This document shows positions 1 through 12,464 of a DNA stretch of 64,000 nucleotides, piece after piece (position 1 is the stretch's first letter; each line of letters opens with the position of its first letter). The stretch spans positions 1-64,000 of the forward strand of contig NW_025064920.1 in the NCBI RefSeq assembly GCF_019112545.1, given 5' to 3'. The stretch comes from Guyanagaster necrorhizus (taxonomy: Eukaryota > Basidiomycota > Agaricomycetes > Agaricales > Physalacriaceae). The translations under genes and the position numbers were made by a program. The notes beneath the pieces were generated by a model. It did no database searches and was not told where the DNA came from. It saw only the letters and a program-made list of their open reading frames with translations.

Positions 1-765
1 TCTTTTTTTCTTGGTCATGGTCTGCCCTTCAGCTGAGTAGGTCTGCCTTTCTGTTGGTAGCATCCAGTTTATAATAGAGACTAAAGTGGTATTCAGCCAA
101 TTTGGTTACCTATCATGCTTGTTATCAATTCAGTTTTTGTGGTTTTTTGAAATACTAGAGGTTTTAGTAATCAGTCCATATTTCAAAATCATACTTGGCT
201 CTCATAAAATAATAATGCCACTCATCTAAGGCTGTCATTATTGCAAGCAACTCCTTGTCATAGATTTTATAATTTCATTCTGTGACAGAGAGTGCTTTTG
301 ACAGGTATGCAATTGGTTTCCACTGTTCCTTCTGTTCTTGGCTAAGAATGGCTCCTAGAGCTCCTTCAGATGTATCTGCTTCAACTTTAAATCTTTTATC
401 ATCAATGGGAATGGCCAGAATGGGATCTGAACAAATATAGTGCTTGATTTCTTAGAACATCTGTTTCTGAGCTTTTTCTCACTCCCACTCTGTCTTTCCA
501 GTAAGCTTGGTTAGTAGCAAGGCCACTCAGCCATATCCTTCTATGAATCATTGATAGAAGTTAGCAAATCATAGAAAGGATTGTAGTTCCTTCTTTTTGG
601 CTGGTATGGGTCACTCTTGTACCCTTGCTGTCTTTATGAAATCTATTTTTAGTCTTTTTTCAGTGATAATGAGTCCTAGATATTCTGTTTTCAGAGTTTC
701 AAACTCACAGTTTTCTGGTTTTAGATATAATTTGTTTTCTTGAAGAATTTGTAGCACCTACCATA

Positions 766-1227
766 TGTTATGATTTTTCCTTCTTTTTATTCTCATTCTT
801 GCAGTATTAACCCCTATTCATACTTAGTCAGAGCACCTATACCAGCACTTAGGACTGTGGGACAATCTTAGTCAGCACAATCAGCCATTGTCTCTTGACT
901 TGTAGCAATACCCCAACAACAGCACAACAGGCCTTTTGTAGATAATATCAACTCACTAGGACAATGAAAACTATAGTGCAAAAACTCACAATTAGCAGTA
1001 GTATATTTAGCCACTGACCTAGAGGTATATAAGTAGCATAGGCAGCATCATGTATCTCTAGTCTCAAACTATCCTTTATCCTACTACTTCACTACAAGTC
1101 AACTATTGCATTAACTTTGGGATATAACAACTATAAGCACATCAAGTGGACTTAAGCATGATTGTATGAACACAATACAGCACTTATTTACCACATGTCA
1201 TAGTTCATGTGTCACTTGGGCCTAACA
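766..1227 (+). mobile_element. Solo LTR nested inside the gypsy RT gene
   Basis: A 462-bp block interrupts the RT frame right after the YLDD box. It starts TGTTA and ends TAACA, the TG..CA inverted ends of an LTR, and is flanked by 5-bp near-identical direct repeats, CCATA (761-765) and CTATA (1228-1232), differing by one transition. Removing the block plus one repeat restores the RT reading frame from the EHQAMV side to the VLQILQEN side, apart from two TAG stops that look like mutated codons. A TATA-like TATATAA at about 1027 suggests plus-strand LTR orientation, opposite to the host element. No internal retrotransposon sequence remains, hence a solo LTR. Confidence 0.8.
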
Positions 1228-3261
1228 CTATACCATGGCTTGGTGCTCTTCAAGAGTCTTTGAGAAAATTATTATATCATCCAGATAAATAGCAACCTTT
1301 TCTTGCATGATAAGGTCTCAGAAAACATCATTCATCATGGTCTGAAAAGTTGCTGGAGAGTTGGTGAGTCCAAAGAATATCACCAGTGGCTCAAACAGTC
1401 CTTAGTTGGTTTGGAATGCAGCTTTTCATTTATCTCCTTCTTAGATTCAGATATTATTATATTCCCACTGGACATCCAGTTTGGTGAAGTACCTGGCTCT
1501 TGATAGTTTGTCTATAAGCTCAGAAATTAATGGAAGTGAGTGCTGATTTTTAATAGTAAGGTCATTAAGTTTTTGGTAATTCTGAACTGGTCACAACTTC
1601 CTGTTCTTCTTCTTTATGAAAAAGAAGAGAGAGGCCATGAGAGACTTGGATACTTGGATTCTTCTACTAGTTAGATTTTCATCCAGGAATTTGTCTAACT
1701 CTTCCTGTTCAGCCCTTCCTAGTGAGTACATCTTGCACTCTAGATTAGTGTTTGCTTCCAGTATCAGTTTAATGGCATGATCCCATAGTTTCCTTGGTGG
1801 TAGTTCATTGAAGTTTTCCTTGCTGAATATGTCAATGAAATTTCTGTACTGTCTGGGAACCATCTCTTCAAAGGACTTCTTGGGCTTTTCTGTATATGCT
1901 TTGGCAGCTAACTCATTTGAAGTGGTATCTGCTGCCCAGATCTCTATGGCTGATTGAGGGTCTACCATTAGAAATTGATCTCTCTCTTCTATTTTCTGCC
2001 ATATTGTTTCTTCTGGTTTGTCTTGGTCTGAGTGGACTTCTTATCCTCTAATACAGGTGCATCTATTAAAAACAACTTCTCCTTTCTTCCAATCTATTCA
2101 TGAGTTATGCTTTTAAAGCCAGTCATATCCTAGGAACACTTCTTGATTGTGGAGATAGGTTATAGCAAAGTCTATTTGCTCAATATGCCCATTTCCAGTG
2201 GCTATTTGTAGTTCACAGTACTCTAATATGAACCCTCCATTATTGAGAGTTCCATCTGCATTATACACTGGAATGGATCTGGGAATTTTTTGAGTATTGA
2301 ACCTGTTTCATTGGACAAAGTCTTTATCTATGGAACTTCTCATATACTCACTGTCTAATAAGGCCTCAGTGCTCACCACTTGATGGGTGTCCAGTATCTC
2401 TAGTTAGATTTAGAAGATAGTTTCATCTCTGCCCTTTCCTCTCTGTATGTATTTTTTCTCTTGTCATATTTCTTCTAGCATCTATAGTGCTTCATTTTCT
2501 CTTATACTTTAGAGTATATTGATTAGATTCTGATCAGCTTCAGCCTGCTATTTTGGATGTATCCATCCTTTCAGCATGACTAAGGCTACTAGGTTTGGAG
2601 ATTCTTTTATGGCTTATAGTATCCAGGCAGCTGTGTCTGGCTTTCTCCATCCTGTTACTATCTTTGGTTCAGGATGCTCTTTCCTTGGATACTCTATTGC
2701 CTGCTCAGACTGAGACTTCTCTATAGGGGCTCTGCACTGAATGGCTGATTTCATCCTTGGTTTTGGTAGCAATATATGTGATTTAGATTCTGCTTTCTCC
2801 TGTGCTTTTTCTTCAGTTTTTGGTGGAATAATAAAATGCACCTTATAGAGCACTGCTTGCCTGATTTGGCTCTTAAGAGCATTTGAGTCTTTTTGCATAC
2901 TTTTTTTTTCTTTTTGAGCAGCAAATATTTATTACTGGTTCCTACAGAGAATGTCCTAGTACTGGTAGATATAATGTCTGGTTTGGAATGCACTATTTTA
3001 GTATCATCTGCTTTAGTCAAAAAATGTTGGAAACCTGCCTATGTATACATTGAGAGGTTACTTGCCAAAATCCTCCTGAGATTCAGTTCCTCTCTCCTTC
3101 CACTTCTCCTCCTTAATGGTCCAGTCCAGTTTCTTCTAGGCTTTTTGTCCAGCCATTTCTTCTTGATACATTTGACTTAGCTGCTTCCATTCTTTATCTG
3201 AGAATTTCATTTTCTAAATATTGCATGAGACAGATCTTTGAAGCCAAGGCTTGCAGGGTTT

Positions 3262-3308
3262 TGGGCAGGCATGAGATAAGTGCTCCTTCTCTCTACAATT
3301 GAAGCACT
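3262..3308 (-). other. Gag CCHC zinc knuckle within the gypsy remnant
   Basis: The minus-strand translation reads GKCFNCREKEHLSHACP, a perfect C-x2-C-x4-H-x4-C retroviral-type nucleocapsid knuckle. It is intact despite decay around it, and an in-frame stop follows about 16 codons later. It fixes the gag end of the element and the element's minus-strand direction. Confidence 0.9.
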
Positions 3309-5998
3309 TTCCTTTTCTTCAGAGTGCATCAATATCCATCAACTGCCTCTGACCACCATACACAGTTTCAGTCTCTGTCCTCTTGTTACTCATAGTCATT
3401 CCTTTTGGAACTGACCCACTGGCAACAGCCTTTCCTCCACTTGTAGTGACTTTCACTTTTCTATAACCAAGAGTGCTGACTTGATAATTGTAGTCTATCC
3501 ACAGAATCCTTCTTTTCTACTCATTATAAGTGGAGGAAAAATTATTGTCCCTATAGACAATAGTGTTGTGGAGATTAAGTCAGACTGCATTCTCAATCTG
3601 CTCCAACATGGCTTTATGATCATCCATCTTCTCAGCCTGATATGCTAACTCTTTAAATTCTTGAAAGAATTTCTTGGCATCAGTGAAGTTGGCCTGTCAT
3701 AAGATCTGCCACTTGGCTACACAAAACTTTTGTTCTACATCTAGCTTGAATTATCATTATATAGCTTCTTTGAATCATGAATAGAAGAGATACCTCCATC
3801 ATTCTATAGTTGAGTCATAAAAGTACTGTTCTTATAGGCTCTACTATTCTTATACAGCATCTTCAAATCAAATTATACAGAATATTACTTGGTGAGGGCT
3901 GAATCCAGTGGAGCTCATGGAGAAGTAGATGCTATACACCTTGAAATAAGCCTCATATTGTTGGAAAAAGTGTTTCAAGTTCAGGCTTTCTTCTTTGAAT
4001 GGTACTCACTCATAGGCTATAGTCAGCTTTAAATTTCTTCAGGGCTCTATAGTTTTGGGCTCTCATGAGGGCAGAATGTCAGGTGGCAGTAGTGGTGGCA
4101 TTGGTGGTAGCGCTGGTTTTTTGGGCTTAGACAAGGACTGTAGTCTCCAGTCATACTGAGGATAGTCTGACAGTTCTTCAGAGAGTGAGAAAATAGTACT
4201 GCTGGCTCTTTTCTCTCTTTTTCTTTGCCAGAGAGTGCTGATAGAGCTGAGAGTCTGACATCTTCAGGCCTTGCTCTAGCAAATAGACAGATGAGTGTAG
4301 CTGAAGCTTATTGAGGGGTTCACCAGAAAGGATTTCAGCTTCTCCAACTGCTTAGGCTACTTTCTGCTGATGGTGGTCATTTAAGCATATGGTAAAGAGA
4401 AGGAAATGGGGGCTCCCAGCACTCTTTAGCATTCTATACTACTTCAGCTACTCTAGTCTCTGCCATACTCTGTCTACTAGCTCTCTGGTGTATTCTGGCA
4501 GTGCAAAGTATTGAGGTCTTTTGCTGATATCTAACTAGCAGGTGTCTACTGTCTGCTGCTGTTTGAGCTACCAATAGTATCTAGGCAGATTTTTCTGTCA
4601 TGCAGATTTGCCAGTTGAGGATATATTCATATCCTCTACCCAGCTCATATGGGTCCACTATTTCTGATTCAGCAGACTGGGGCTCACTCCCTCCAAGGCT
4701 GTATGCATTAACTCTGAGGATGATCTGACTGATGTCCTGCTCTTAGATCAAAGGGCTTCAGAGTGGGCTGACCACAAGGCTGGACTTATCTGCCTGCTTA
4801 GAGTAGAGTCTGGATAGAGCTTCTGATATATGCTCTTGGTGATAGTCAGCAGTGAAAGTGGCCACATCTCTGATTGGAGATCAGCTTATATGGCTGTCAT
4901 CTCCTCATACCAACTCTCCTCCATCAGAGATAGCCAGTCAGATAACAAGAGGAGGGTTCAACTCCTCCTCTTCCACTTTATACACTTTTAGGTCTTAGAG
5001 ATTAGACAATATAATTTATGCTGCTGGTGTCTGTGGGTTCTGAGGCCAATGACCAGATGATGATGCTCTCCTGACTCAGAAGTGTATGGCATGCTGGTTG
5101 AAGGGCTTGACAAAGAAAATCCACTCTTTGCCAATTCTGCCACTCCTCCAGTTCTCTCCTTCTTCTTCTTTGTTCTCTTGGTAACCACATAATATGATAT
5201 TCAATAATTCCTGTTACTGTGATGAACAGGCAAGTGCCTGCAATAGAGGTGGTGACAATGTTTCTGAGCATGAGTTTCATATGCTAGTCCTAGGCAAAGT
5301 GCCATTAGACCAGAGCATGTGAAGTCTTGAGCTAATTGTTAGGCTTTCACTAACACTCACAAATCTCTAGCACTGCTTCTATTAGGGTCTGATTCTAGAT
5401 TCTGAGTCTGAGTCTAGTTTTGATATAAAAGTATGATGAGAATAATGAGATAGGCTATAAGGATTTTATGAAGAGGGATAAAGAGTTGTGACTGATAGAT
5501 ATAGTCTGCCATTGTAGCAAGAGTATTTGCACCAAGGATATCCATATGTATACCCTTATCTTTACCTTCTCGATCATCACCCATTCCCCTTTGATCATCA
5601 ATTGTTCTTACTTACTATATATACACCCCCTGTCATTACTTGATCATCTATATAGCCTGGCTGTAGATACCCATATACCTCAGTTGTTTTTGCCTATGCT
5701 GTGCCCGACTGAGATCATTACTTATATTCTTCCATCAATACCTTTTGCTATCCAGAAAACAGTCCCTTAATCATGAATGTAGCAGAGTATGGTAGCAAAA
5801 GTAAAAGGAATTGTCACCATCATAAGAGAGATAGTGAATGAAAAGCTGGGGAAAGGAAAAGGTGGCCATAAAAGGTTTGTGGAATCAAATAGGTAGTGAT
5901 CAGTAACTTGCAACATGTTTCAAACCGGAAAAACATTTTGAGAATTCAGTTCCTGTTTTAAGAGAGCAGAGCTGTGGAACGTTGATGGAACTGATCCG

Positions 5999-6096
5999 AT
6001 GATAGTCATCAAGTTGCTGGGGGACTGGTTCGAGATTACAACGATAATTACCATCGTCATAACACCACGCTAATCGTTTTGGTAGGCAGTCATCAG
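5999..6096 (+). repeat. Direct repeat copy 1 (about 0.1 kb)
   Basis: This copy shares a long core, including a CATCAAGTTGCTGGGGGACT segment and an ATAACACCACGCTAATCG segment, with a second copy at 6185-6295. The copies are separated by about 90 bp. They differ by small indels (for example four bases after GGTTCGAG). Both lie just upstream of, or in the 5' end of, the two-TM protein gene. Confidence 0.85.
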
Positions 6097-6184
6097 CATG
6101 GTGTCTCTACTTCCCCAAGCACCTCTGTGGCTGCCGACACACCTGTGCCGGTCCACTCGGTTGCAACTATTCCCTTTGAAGGTT

Positions 6185-6295
6185 GATGATTATCATCAAG
6201 TTGCTGGGGGACTGGTTCGAGTCTGGATTACAGCGGTAATCACCATCAGCATAACACCACGCTAATCGTGATGCGTGATGGTGGGTAGTCATCAG
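6185..6295 (+). repeat. Direct repeat copy 2
   Basis: Second copy of the repeat at 5999-6096, same orientation. It ends in GTCATCAG and overlaps the likely start codon region (ATG at 6278) of the downstream gene, so the repeat may be part of that gene's promoter or 5' leader. The function is unknown. Confidence 0.85.
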
Positions 6296-8127
6296 GATAA
6301 GTATTCGTTATCCGAACGTGCTAAACCTGCCTTTTACCCGTTCTCTACGATGTCGTGGCGGAGTCAAATAACATCGGCTGCCAAAAACTTCCAACTTGGC
6401 TATAATATTCAGAAACGTGAGGCGTACTTCCTCAATTTAATGCATACTAACCAATTTCTTAGCTTATCCATGGAGAGGTACAACACCACTCGTGTGTATC
6501 TCTTTTGTGGGATTAACAATACTGCTGGTCTTCATCAACAGTAAGCCGACTTTCTTTCAGCAATACAGACTCTGAACGCCGTTTTCTAGTTCCTTTATCG
6601 GCATACGACGTTGTCCAGGAATTTACATACACTCCAAACGATACTTCCCCATCACTTCCCTTCAGCAGCGTCGTTCCTGCATCCCTTAGACACACAGCCG
6701 GGGATTTTACACCACAGACATTCAAAGTCGGCGATACTATTCAAAGCAATCTCTCTGCCTTTAACTATGTGATTACGGAGGCGTTTAAGGATAGCGCCTC
6801 ATACGATCCTGTTGGCTCGTTCCCTTATTATAATAATCCCTTATCATCGTGTGATGTTGTAAGTCCATTGGATTAGTATAGTCATTTATCTGACCCTCCC
6901 AGTCGAATATTTCGTTGTCCTTACGAAAGGAGGAGCGGGTCTCGTTGTCTGTACGTTTATATTACATTCACATTTTGGCTGACCAATAAATTAATTTTTC
7001 TTATAGGCAGTTATCTCTTGTTGGTTACCTGCGTACTACGAGATGACTCTAAGTCTGAATCACGCATCGATGCAAGATCGTACATTCCAGATTCTGAATG
7101 CTGTGCTCGACCTAGATGGTTTGCTCACAGATGCGGTAAATGTGACAATTTTGCACGCCATCGTGCACAACTCATGCAATACTCTTAGGAATACGGGTGG
7201 GATTCAGAAAAGTTCGTTTACCTTCTGTTCTTTATGCTCCTAAGCCAATGATTCCTAGTGTCACGCTGACCACTGACAATGGGGATTCAGGACCTACTAG
7301 CAATCAGACTGTCACCGGCATCGACATTTCAGTATTTCCTTGTTGCGTTTGCGGTGGCGAGGGTTGGTACGGAGAACCAAACGTTGAAACACTATCACAA
7401 GCGCCGATGCTGACTGACCACCCTCTTTGTGACGGTGATGTGGCAAAGTTCAGGGCAGACTGGACAGCCGTGTACTATGGACAAGGCACTTTTTTTGGTT
7501 AGACACCGCATCGGGGTGGACGCCGAGAACTGACATAAATTATTTGTAGGCCCCGTGGATATCACGTCTGGTGCCAGCATCCTGCCACCAAATGAAGAAC
7601 TCGAAGTACCTTCAAACGTTCAACTTGTGCTCCAGAATGCATTCCAAGCCATCTATCACACCATTCGACTCGATCTCGGTGTGATTCGCCCGAATCAGAT
7701 ATTGACATCATCAAGTATGTTCGATGAGAGCATATCGGCGGTGCCTCTCTTCCAGTCTTTCATCGCGCCCAACAGTACCCCCCCGCCTTATCCTGTGCTC
7801 GCAGCGTCTACATCGTTCATTGTGAATAATTCATATGCCAATACAAGTCGGATAGGACGTTCCGCAAGTGACTTCAACTATTACTACCAAGATGCACTCC
7901 GATTTGGACCTCTCGATGTCAGGGTACCCTCTGTATCATATCTTCGACCAGTGTTCCGCCGAAAGTCTACAGCGTCAGCCATATCTAGTGTTTTTGTGGC
8001 TACGTTCGCCATGGTCTCTGCGGCGTGGTCCCTATTCCATTTCACCGCTGGTACCTTCTGTAAAAGTCAAAGCGGTACGGAAATGGCTTGTGTGAATAAC
8101 GACCAGCTGCCTGATTCGGTTGCTTAG
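6278..8127 (+). CDS. Two-TM putative surface protein, multi-exon, function unknown
   Basis: Exons that join in frame: 6278-6416, 6463-6540, 6590-6858, 6903-6950, 7007-7135, about 7245-7497, and 7550-8127. Introns are 44-53 bp. The protein has a short cytoplasmic N-terminus, a TM helix (CISFVGLTILLVFIN), a roughly 400-residue exposed region with several NxS/T sites and paired cysteines, then a second hydrophobic helix near the C-terminus (SSVFVATFAMVSAAWSLF). The motif INIPLSAYDV directly after TM1 matches my recollection of a large orphan family in agaricomycetes; no biochemical role is known to me. The intron after 7135 is uncertain: acceptor 7188 breaks the frame, while 7244 keeps it, giving a 109-bp intron. 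Start could also be ATG 6350. Confidence 0.7.
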
Positions 8128-9466
8128 ATGAATCCGGTGGTTGTCCGCATTGTAGCCATAATTGTCGAGGTAACTGGATATCATTCCAGGATATATAACG
8201 TACTGACAAAATCGGCTGTATCAAATTACAGATCCTGGCGGAGATTCTGAGTCTGTGTTACTGGTTTCATGCTGCGATAGCCGCCATGAAGAGATAGCCA
8301 TGGGAGAAATGGACCACCATAAGTGAATTACGTTGGGATGTAATATTTTCCATTGACAACGATTCTTTTGGATTCACTATTTTTTTCGATGTCAGAGCAT
8401 TCGGTCGTCACGGAAAATTGGAACAAGAAAATATATGACTCCGACTTCGCCGCCGGTAGCACCATACCGTTATGGATACGGCCAAAATTCTTGTCCACGA
8501 TGTCAGTTCCGTACCGTCACCCGTATGCGGACAATTTGACGATGACGACAAATGTCCCGGGCTCAAAATGCGAGTTCTACCTTGCCTGATTGAGATTATA
8601 TATGCTTACTTCAATGACATCACCTTGCCCCAACCATTCCCTCGATGACCATATTTCAAACATCCGTATGAATACGGCCGTCGTATATTGTAGAGTCATC
8701 AAAGATGGTCATGGTTACGGACCCCACCCGTATTCGTATCGACCGTACGTATCTGATACTGATACTGATACGGTGCGTATTATTCCTATCTAAGATGAAG
8801 AGCAGACCCGAAGACCTCACCAAGTCCCAAAGTGAATGAATACTCATTCGATTAAAAAATTCCTTCCTTGCTGATAGATACTTGTTGAGCGTCTTCCATC
8901 ATTCATACAGCCCATCCATTCTCGATGGTATTCAAACGCTGAACGTGCGCTCGCTTCTTGATGCGCCGAGTCATTAAAAGAAGCTGGGAGGGGGGGAGCG
9001 ACGCGATAATGCGAAGAACATCAGACGGTCCGGTCCCAACTCATCGTGACCGTGGGGGCTATTCAAATCCTGACCCTCCTGACCTTGGAGCAGATCATCA
9101 GGGTTGCGAGTGCAGGACCTAAACATCAATGCGTCACGTCAAGCTCGAAACCAGTAGCTACCCGCTGCGAGGTTCAGTGATGCTCAAGAGGGACCAAGAG
9201 ATTGATTTTTTTCATCGCAGAGGATGTCATGTATGCCTTCGATAATATCGTGAGCTAGCAACACCACCAAATACCAGTGCCCAAATCCAATACTGAAGAT
9301 AAAAAGGTATCAATAATACGACTTGCATACTGTTCCTCCGAACGTAACCTTTTACACTGGGACTCGGAAAGAAAGGCGGAATAGTAGGACTAGTACAGGT
9401 AAGGGTATAGAAAAAAACAATCGTCGTCGTACCACAGTCATATATCATCATAAGAGACATCCTCCC
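8128..9466. other. Intergenic, no recognisable gene
   Basis: Between the two-TM gene and the 3' end of the channel gene. Only short unrelated open frames and a small GATACT microsatellite near 8755-8772 are seen. No RNA gene or transposon signature was recognised. Confidence 0.6.
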
Positions 9467-12464
9467 TCACTCCTCCCTCACCAAATCAGGCGGCGGGCCC
9501 GTAATATCCACCTTACCCTTCTCGTTCATCTTAGCATCGACCAAACTCACCAGAACCCCATGATCCAGACATTCCTTCGCCTCAGACTTGGACAGCTCCC
9601 CAACAGGACCGTGAGCCAAAGGAAGCCACACGATCCTTTGCGGTCTCGAAGCCGCAGGATGCGCGAACCCATAGCTATCTTCCTCTTCTTGTCGCTCCTT
9701 CATATTCTTCGCCGCCATAAAGTCATATTCCTTCGGGACACCGCCACCTCCGCTATCATGTGAGCCTTCGCTATCACCGTCTGAACTCGAAGAGACGACC
9801 TTCTCCTCGGGCCGCTCTGTTGACTCAGGCTTATCCAGCTGGGAAGCATTAGGCGCTAGACGCGTCTCTGATCCAGTGCGATTAGGCAACTCCTCTGCTT
9901 CCGCATCGGCCTGCGTGGTATCCATCTTCTCCACCAGACTGAGAGGGAGAGCGTGGATTAACGGATCATAAGAGTTATTGATGATGATGTGGAAGAAGAC
10001 CTGCATCATCCCATGAGCTCAAGCCGCAATGACCTTTCGACACATACGACTCACAGTGAAAATAATCAATACAACCATCAAGGCACCTTCTGCTACTGCA
10101 CTTGTATTGCCATTCTGGTCCCGAGCAAGGAAAAAGAGCGCGCATAAACAGACCTGTGTGACCATAATGGATCCATTCAGATCGCTTGCGGGAGAAGAGA
10201 AGAGAAGTTGACGTACCTCTTCAACGTATAAACCGACGAAGATGTGTTGCATAGCCTTCGGGAAGAACAGACCTCCGGTATCGTCGGGCTGCTGGAACTG
10301 CCACAAGAAGAGATACTTGTACAGCTGATAGAACAAGAAGAAAGTTGCACAGGCCAGACCATTGATAATGGGAGAAATAATGGAGTATCCAAGAGCTAGA
10401 GTCGCAGATCAGCAATGCCTTCAGACATCATTGTCTGTACTCACTAATGGTAGTCAACAACGTAATACCTGGGAAAACAGTGCCCCAGGCAACGTCGCGG
10501 GTACCGTACTTGATCCCCCAAATGCTTCGAGGCGTACTTCCAAGAAGGTAGAGCTTCACGTAATAGATAGCTAGTGGAACGATTTGCAAAAATCCGGATG
10601 CTGTTCCAGAGAGACCTTGCAGGATCACATACCTGTGCAAAAATAGGTCAGATTTATTCATCTAGGACTGTAATAAGTTGTAACTCACGTCAAGAAGAAA
10701 GTGGAAGATGTTGGCAAGTTTTGAGCAAGCAAGGTGGGAATGGATGTCGGGTTGTTGATAAGGCCGTTCAAAGACGCAATGATACCTGCGGACAAGGTAA
10801 CGATAAGGAATGAATGCTGTGGTGGCGTTAGTGACCTGTCTGCGCCCTACAACAACGAATGACTCACAATGACTTGGAAGATGAAATAACGTGTCATGAG
10901 ACTGAGTTCCAGGCCTGTCTTCTTCGGAATACCCTCGAAACGCGCCAGGAGACGAAGAACAATGGGAAGGAGCAACATCAGAACTGCGAGGGCGACGGGA
11001 GGAAGGATACCCTAGCAACCAGAACAATGAACATTCATGTCTCTTGCAAGAAGGAAGATGGCTTACCGAAATGATACCCAAGACCGGATCAGGCAATGTA
11101 CATATCCATGCAAGCCAGCTCGCTGTACTACATAGCGTGTAAACATTGGAGACGATACCGACGAAAGCCACAGGGATGGCCCAAAAAATGATAAGAGCCG
11201 CAGTAAGAGAATAGCTGATTACAAGCCGAACCTAGAATGTCGCCTTAGTTGTAATACATTTCGTAGCGACGAAGTGAAACGTACCTTCATTTCGTATGGG
11301 TTCATTCCGAGGTTAGCCCAGATAACGTCGTCAGGTGCAATTTCGGTATAGCGAGCACTCATCCGGTAAGGCTCGTGGTGAAGAAGGACTTGCATCCCCA
11401 AATGTGCTGCGATCTGCCTGTTGAACATGATGAACGCGCTGTTGAGTGGAGGATACGTCGTGTCAGAAGGGTCATCGAGTTTCGCCCTGCCCTCATCGAG
11501 CAGCTGAGTACACTTCTGAATCTCCTCTCTAGCCCAATCAATGGAGTCCACCTTCTTTCCAAACAAACCAAGGAATCCAAGCCTGTGTATGGGGCGTTCC
11601 TTTTGGGGAACAGAGGCGGCCGTCTCTTCCGAAGAAGATTTGTCCAATTTGGTAGCGATAGAGAGCAGCTTGTTCTCGGCTGATTCGAGCGTGTTGCATG
11701 CATCGAGGCGACGATCGTAGATGTCAGGAAGCTCCTTGAGGTTTCGGTTTATGAAGATGCGCTTAACGCCACCAGGTAGGTCGCCGAATATTTTCATTAA
11801 CGCGTCCCGCGACAAATACTTGGCGGGTATGCCGGTGACGAGGATGGTGTTCGCTTGGACAGACTTGGAGTGTACGGGATTGATGAGGAACTGTTGTCGC
11901 TTAATGATGAAATTGCGCATTTCGATCTTGACATTGTAAAGCACCCAGCCTATGAGAAAAGATATACGATGGACAGACTGAATGAACATGTGACGCACCT
12001 GTGAACAACCAAGCCAGGATTAAATGTGCAGCATACCGATGCTGCTTATTGGTGGCCACATTCCCAAACACGAATATGTCCAGCTTCTCGTTGTTGCCCA
12101 CCCGAGTTTTCACGCTCGTGACAGGAAGCAGGATCGCCCAGGAGAGGAACCATATAGGCAAGAAAATCTTGACCATCATACGAAGGAAGCGAACGAAAAA
12201 GTAGGCATCCATGCCGTTCGCTTTAATAATGTCGTTGTAGTCTGCCCTGAAGACTGCGACTGGCCACAGGAACACGTTTTTTGACAGAGGATGAATCCTC
12301 TTGGACGGGGGTGGAACATAGGTGCGGGGTTCGTAAATAGCCTTGAAATGGGGTCGTAGGACGGTGAACGCAGCGAGCTCGATACCGAAGACGGCCGCGT
12401 TGAAGACGAGCGCGGTGACGAACGTCTTCGTCGACGCCGACGCCGAAGAGGAGATGTCGCTCAT
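9467..12464 (-). CDS. CSC1/OSCA/TMEM63-type osmosensitive cation channel (Rsn1/Phm7 family)
   Basis: Starts at MSDISSSASAS (ATG complement at 12462-12464) and ends at TAA/TAG-type stop 9467-9469, with about nine exons and roughly 860 residues. Exon 1 is 11999-12464 and intron 1 is 11950-11998; others fall at 11232-11284, about 11012-11066, 10817-10867, 10633-10688 and 10396-10444. Domain order matches the family: an N-terminal TM block (RSN1_TM), the long cytosolic PHM7_cyt loop with an RNA-recognition-like fold (ILVTGIPAKYLSRDAL), then the 7-TM pore module (DUF221, residues about 390-700) and an acidic, Ser-rich cytosolic tail ending LVREE. Family members are stress-gated, Ca2+-permeable channels in the plasma membrane or endomembranes. 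No disruptive stop was found. Confidence 0.92.

Larger units (their letters stand above)
1..5540 (-). mobile_element. Decayed Ty3/gypsy LTR retrotransposon (gag-pol remnant), truncated by window edge
   Basis: Read on the minus strand, the order is gag, protease, reverse transcriptase, RNase H, which is the Ty3/gypsy order up to RNase H; integrase would lie left of base 1. Visible landmarks are a capsid-like stretch near 3890-4010, a CCHC zinc knuckle at 3262-3308, a degraded retropepsin motif near 2343-2361 (LLDSE where LLDSG is expected), RT sequence at 1591-1968, the RT catalytic YLDD box at about 1271-1295, the RT thumb at about 610-765 and RNase H at about 282-430. In-frame stops are scattered throughout, so it is inactive. 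CpG is almost absent over 5.5 kb, unlike the flanking DNA. The right boundary is placed where CpG returns; I could not identify the element's own 5' LTR or primer-binding site. Confidence 0.88.

Noticed and set aside
6209..6219. GGTTCGAGTCT, resembling a tRNA B box, in both copies of the 0.1 kb repeat
   Set aside because: No A box or cloverleaf can be formed around it, and copy 1 diverges right after GGTTCGAG; it is not a tRNA gene.
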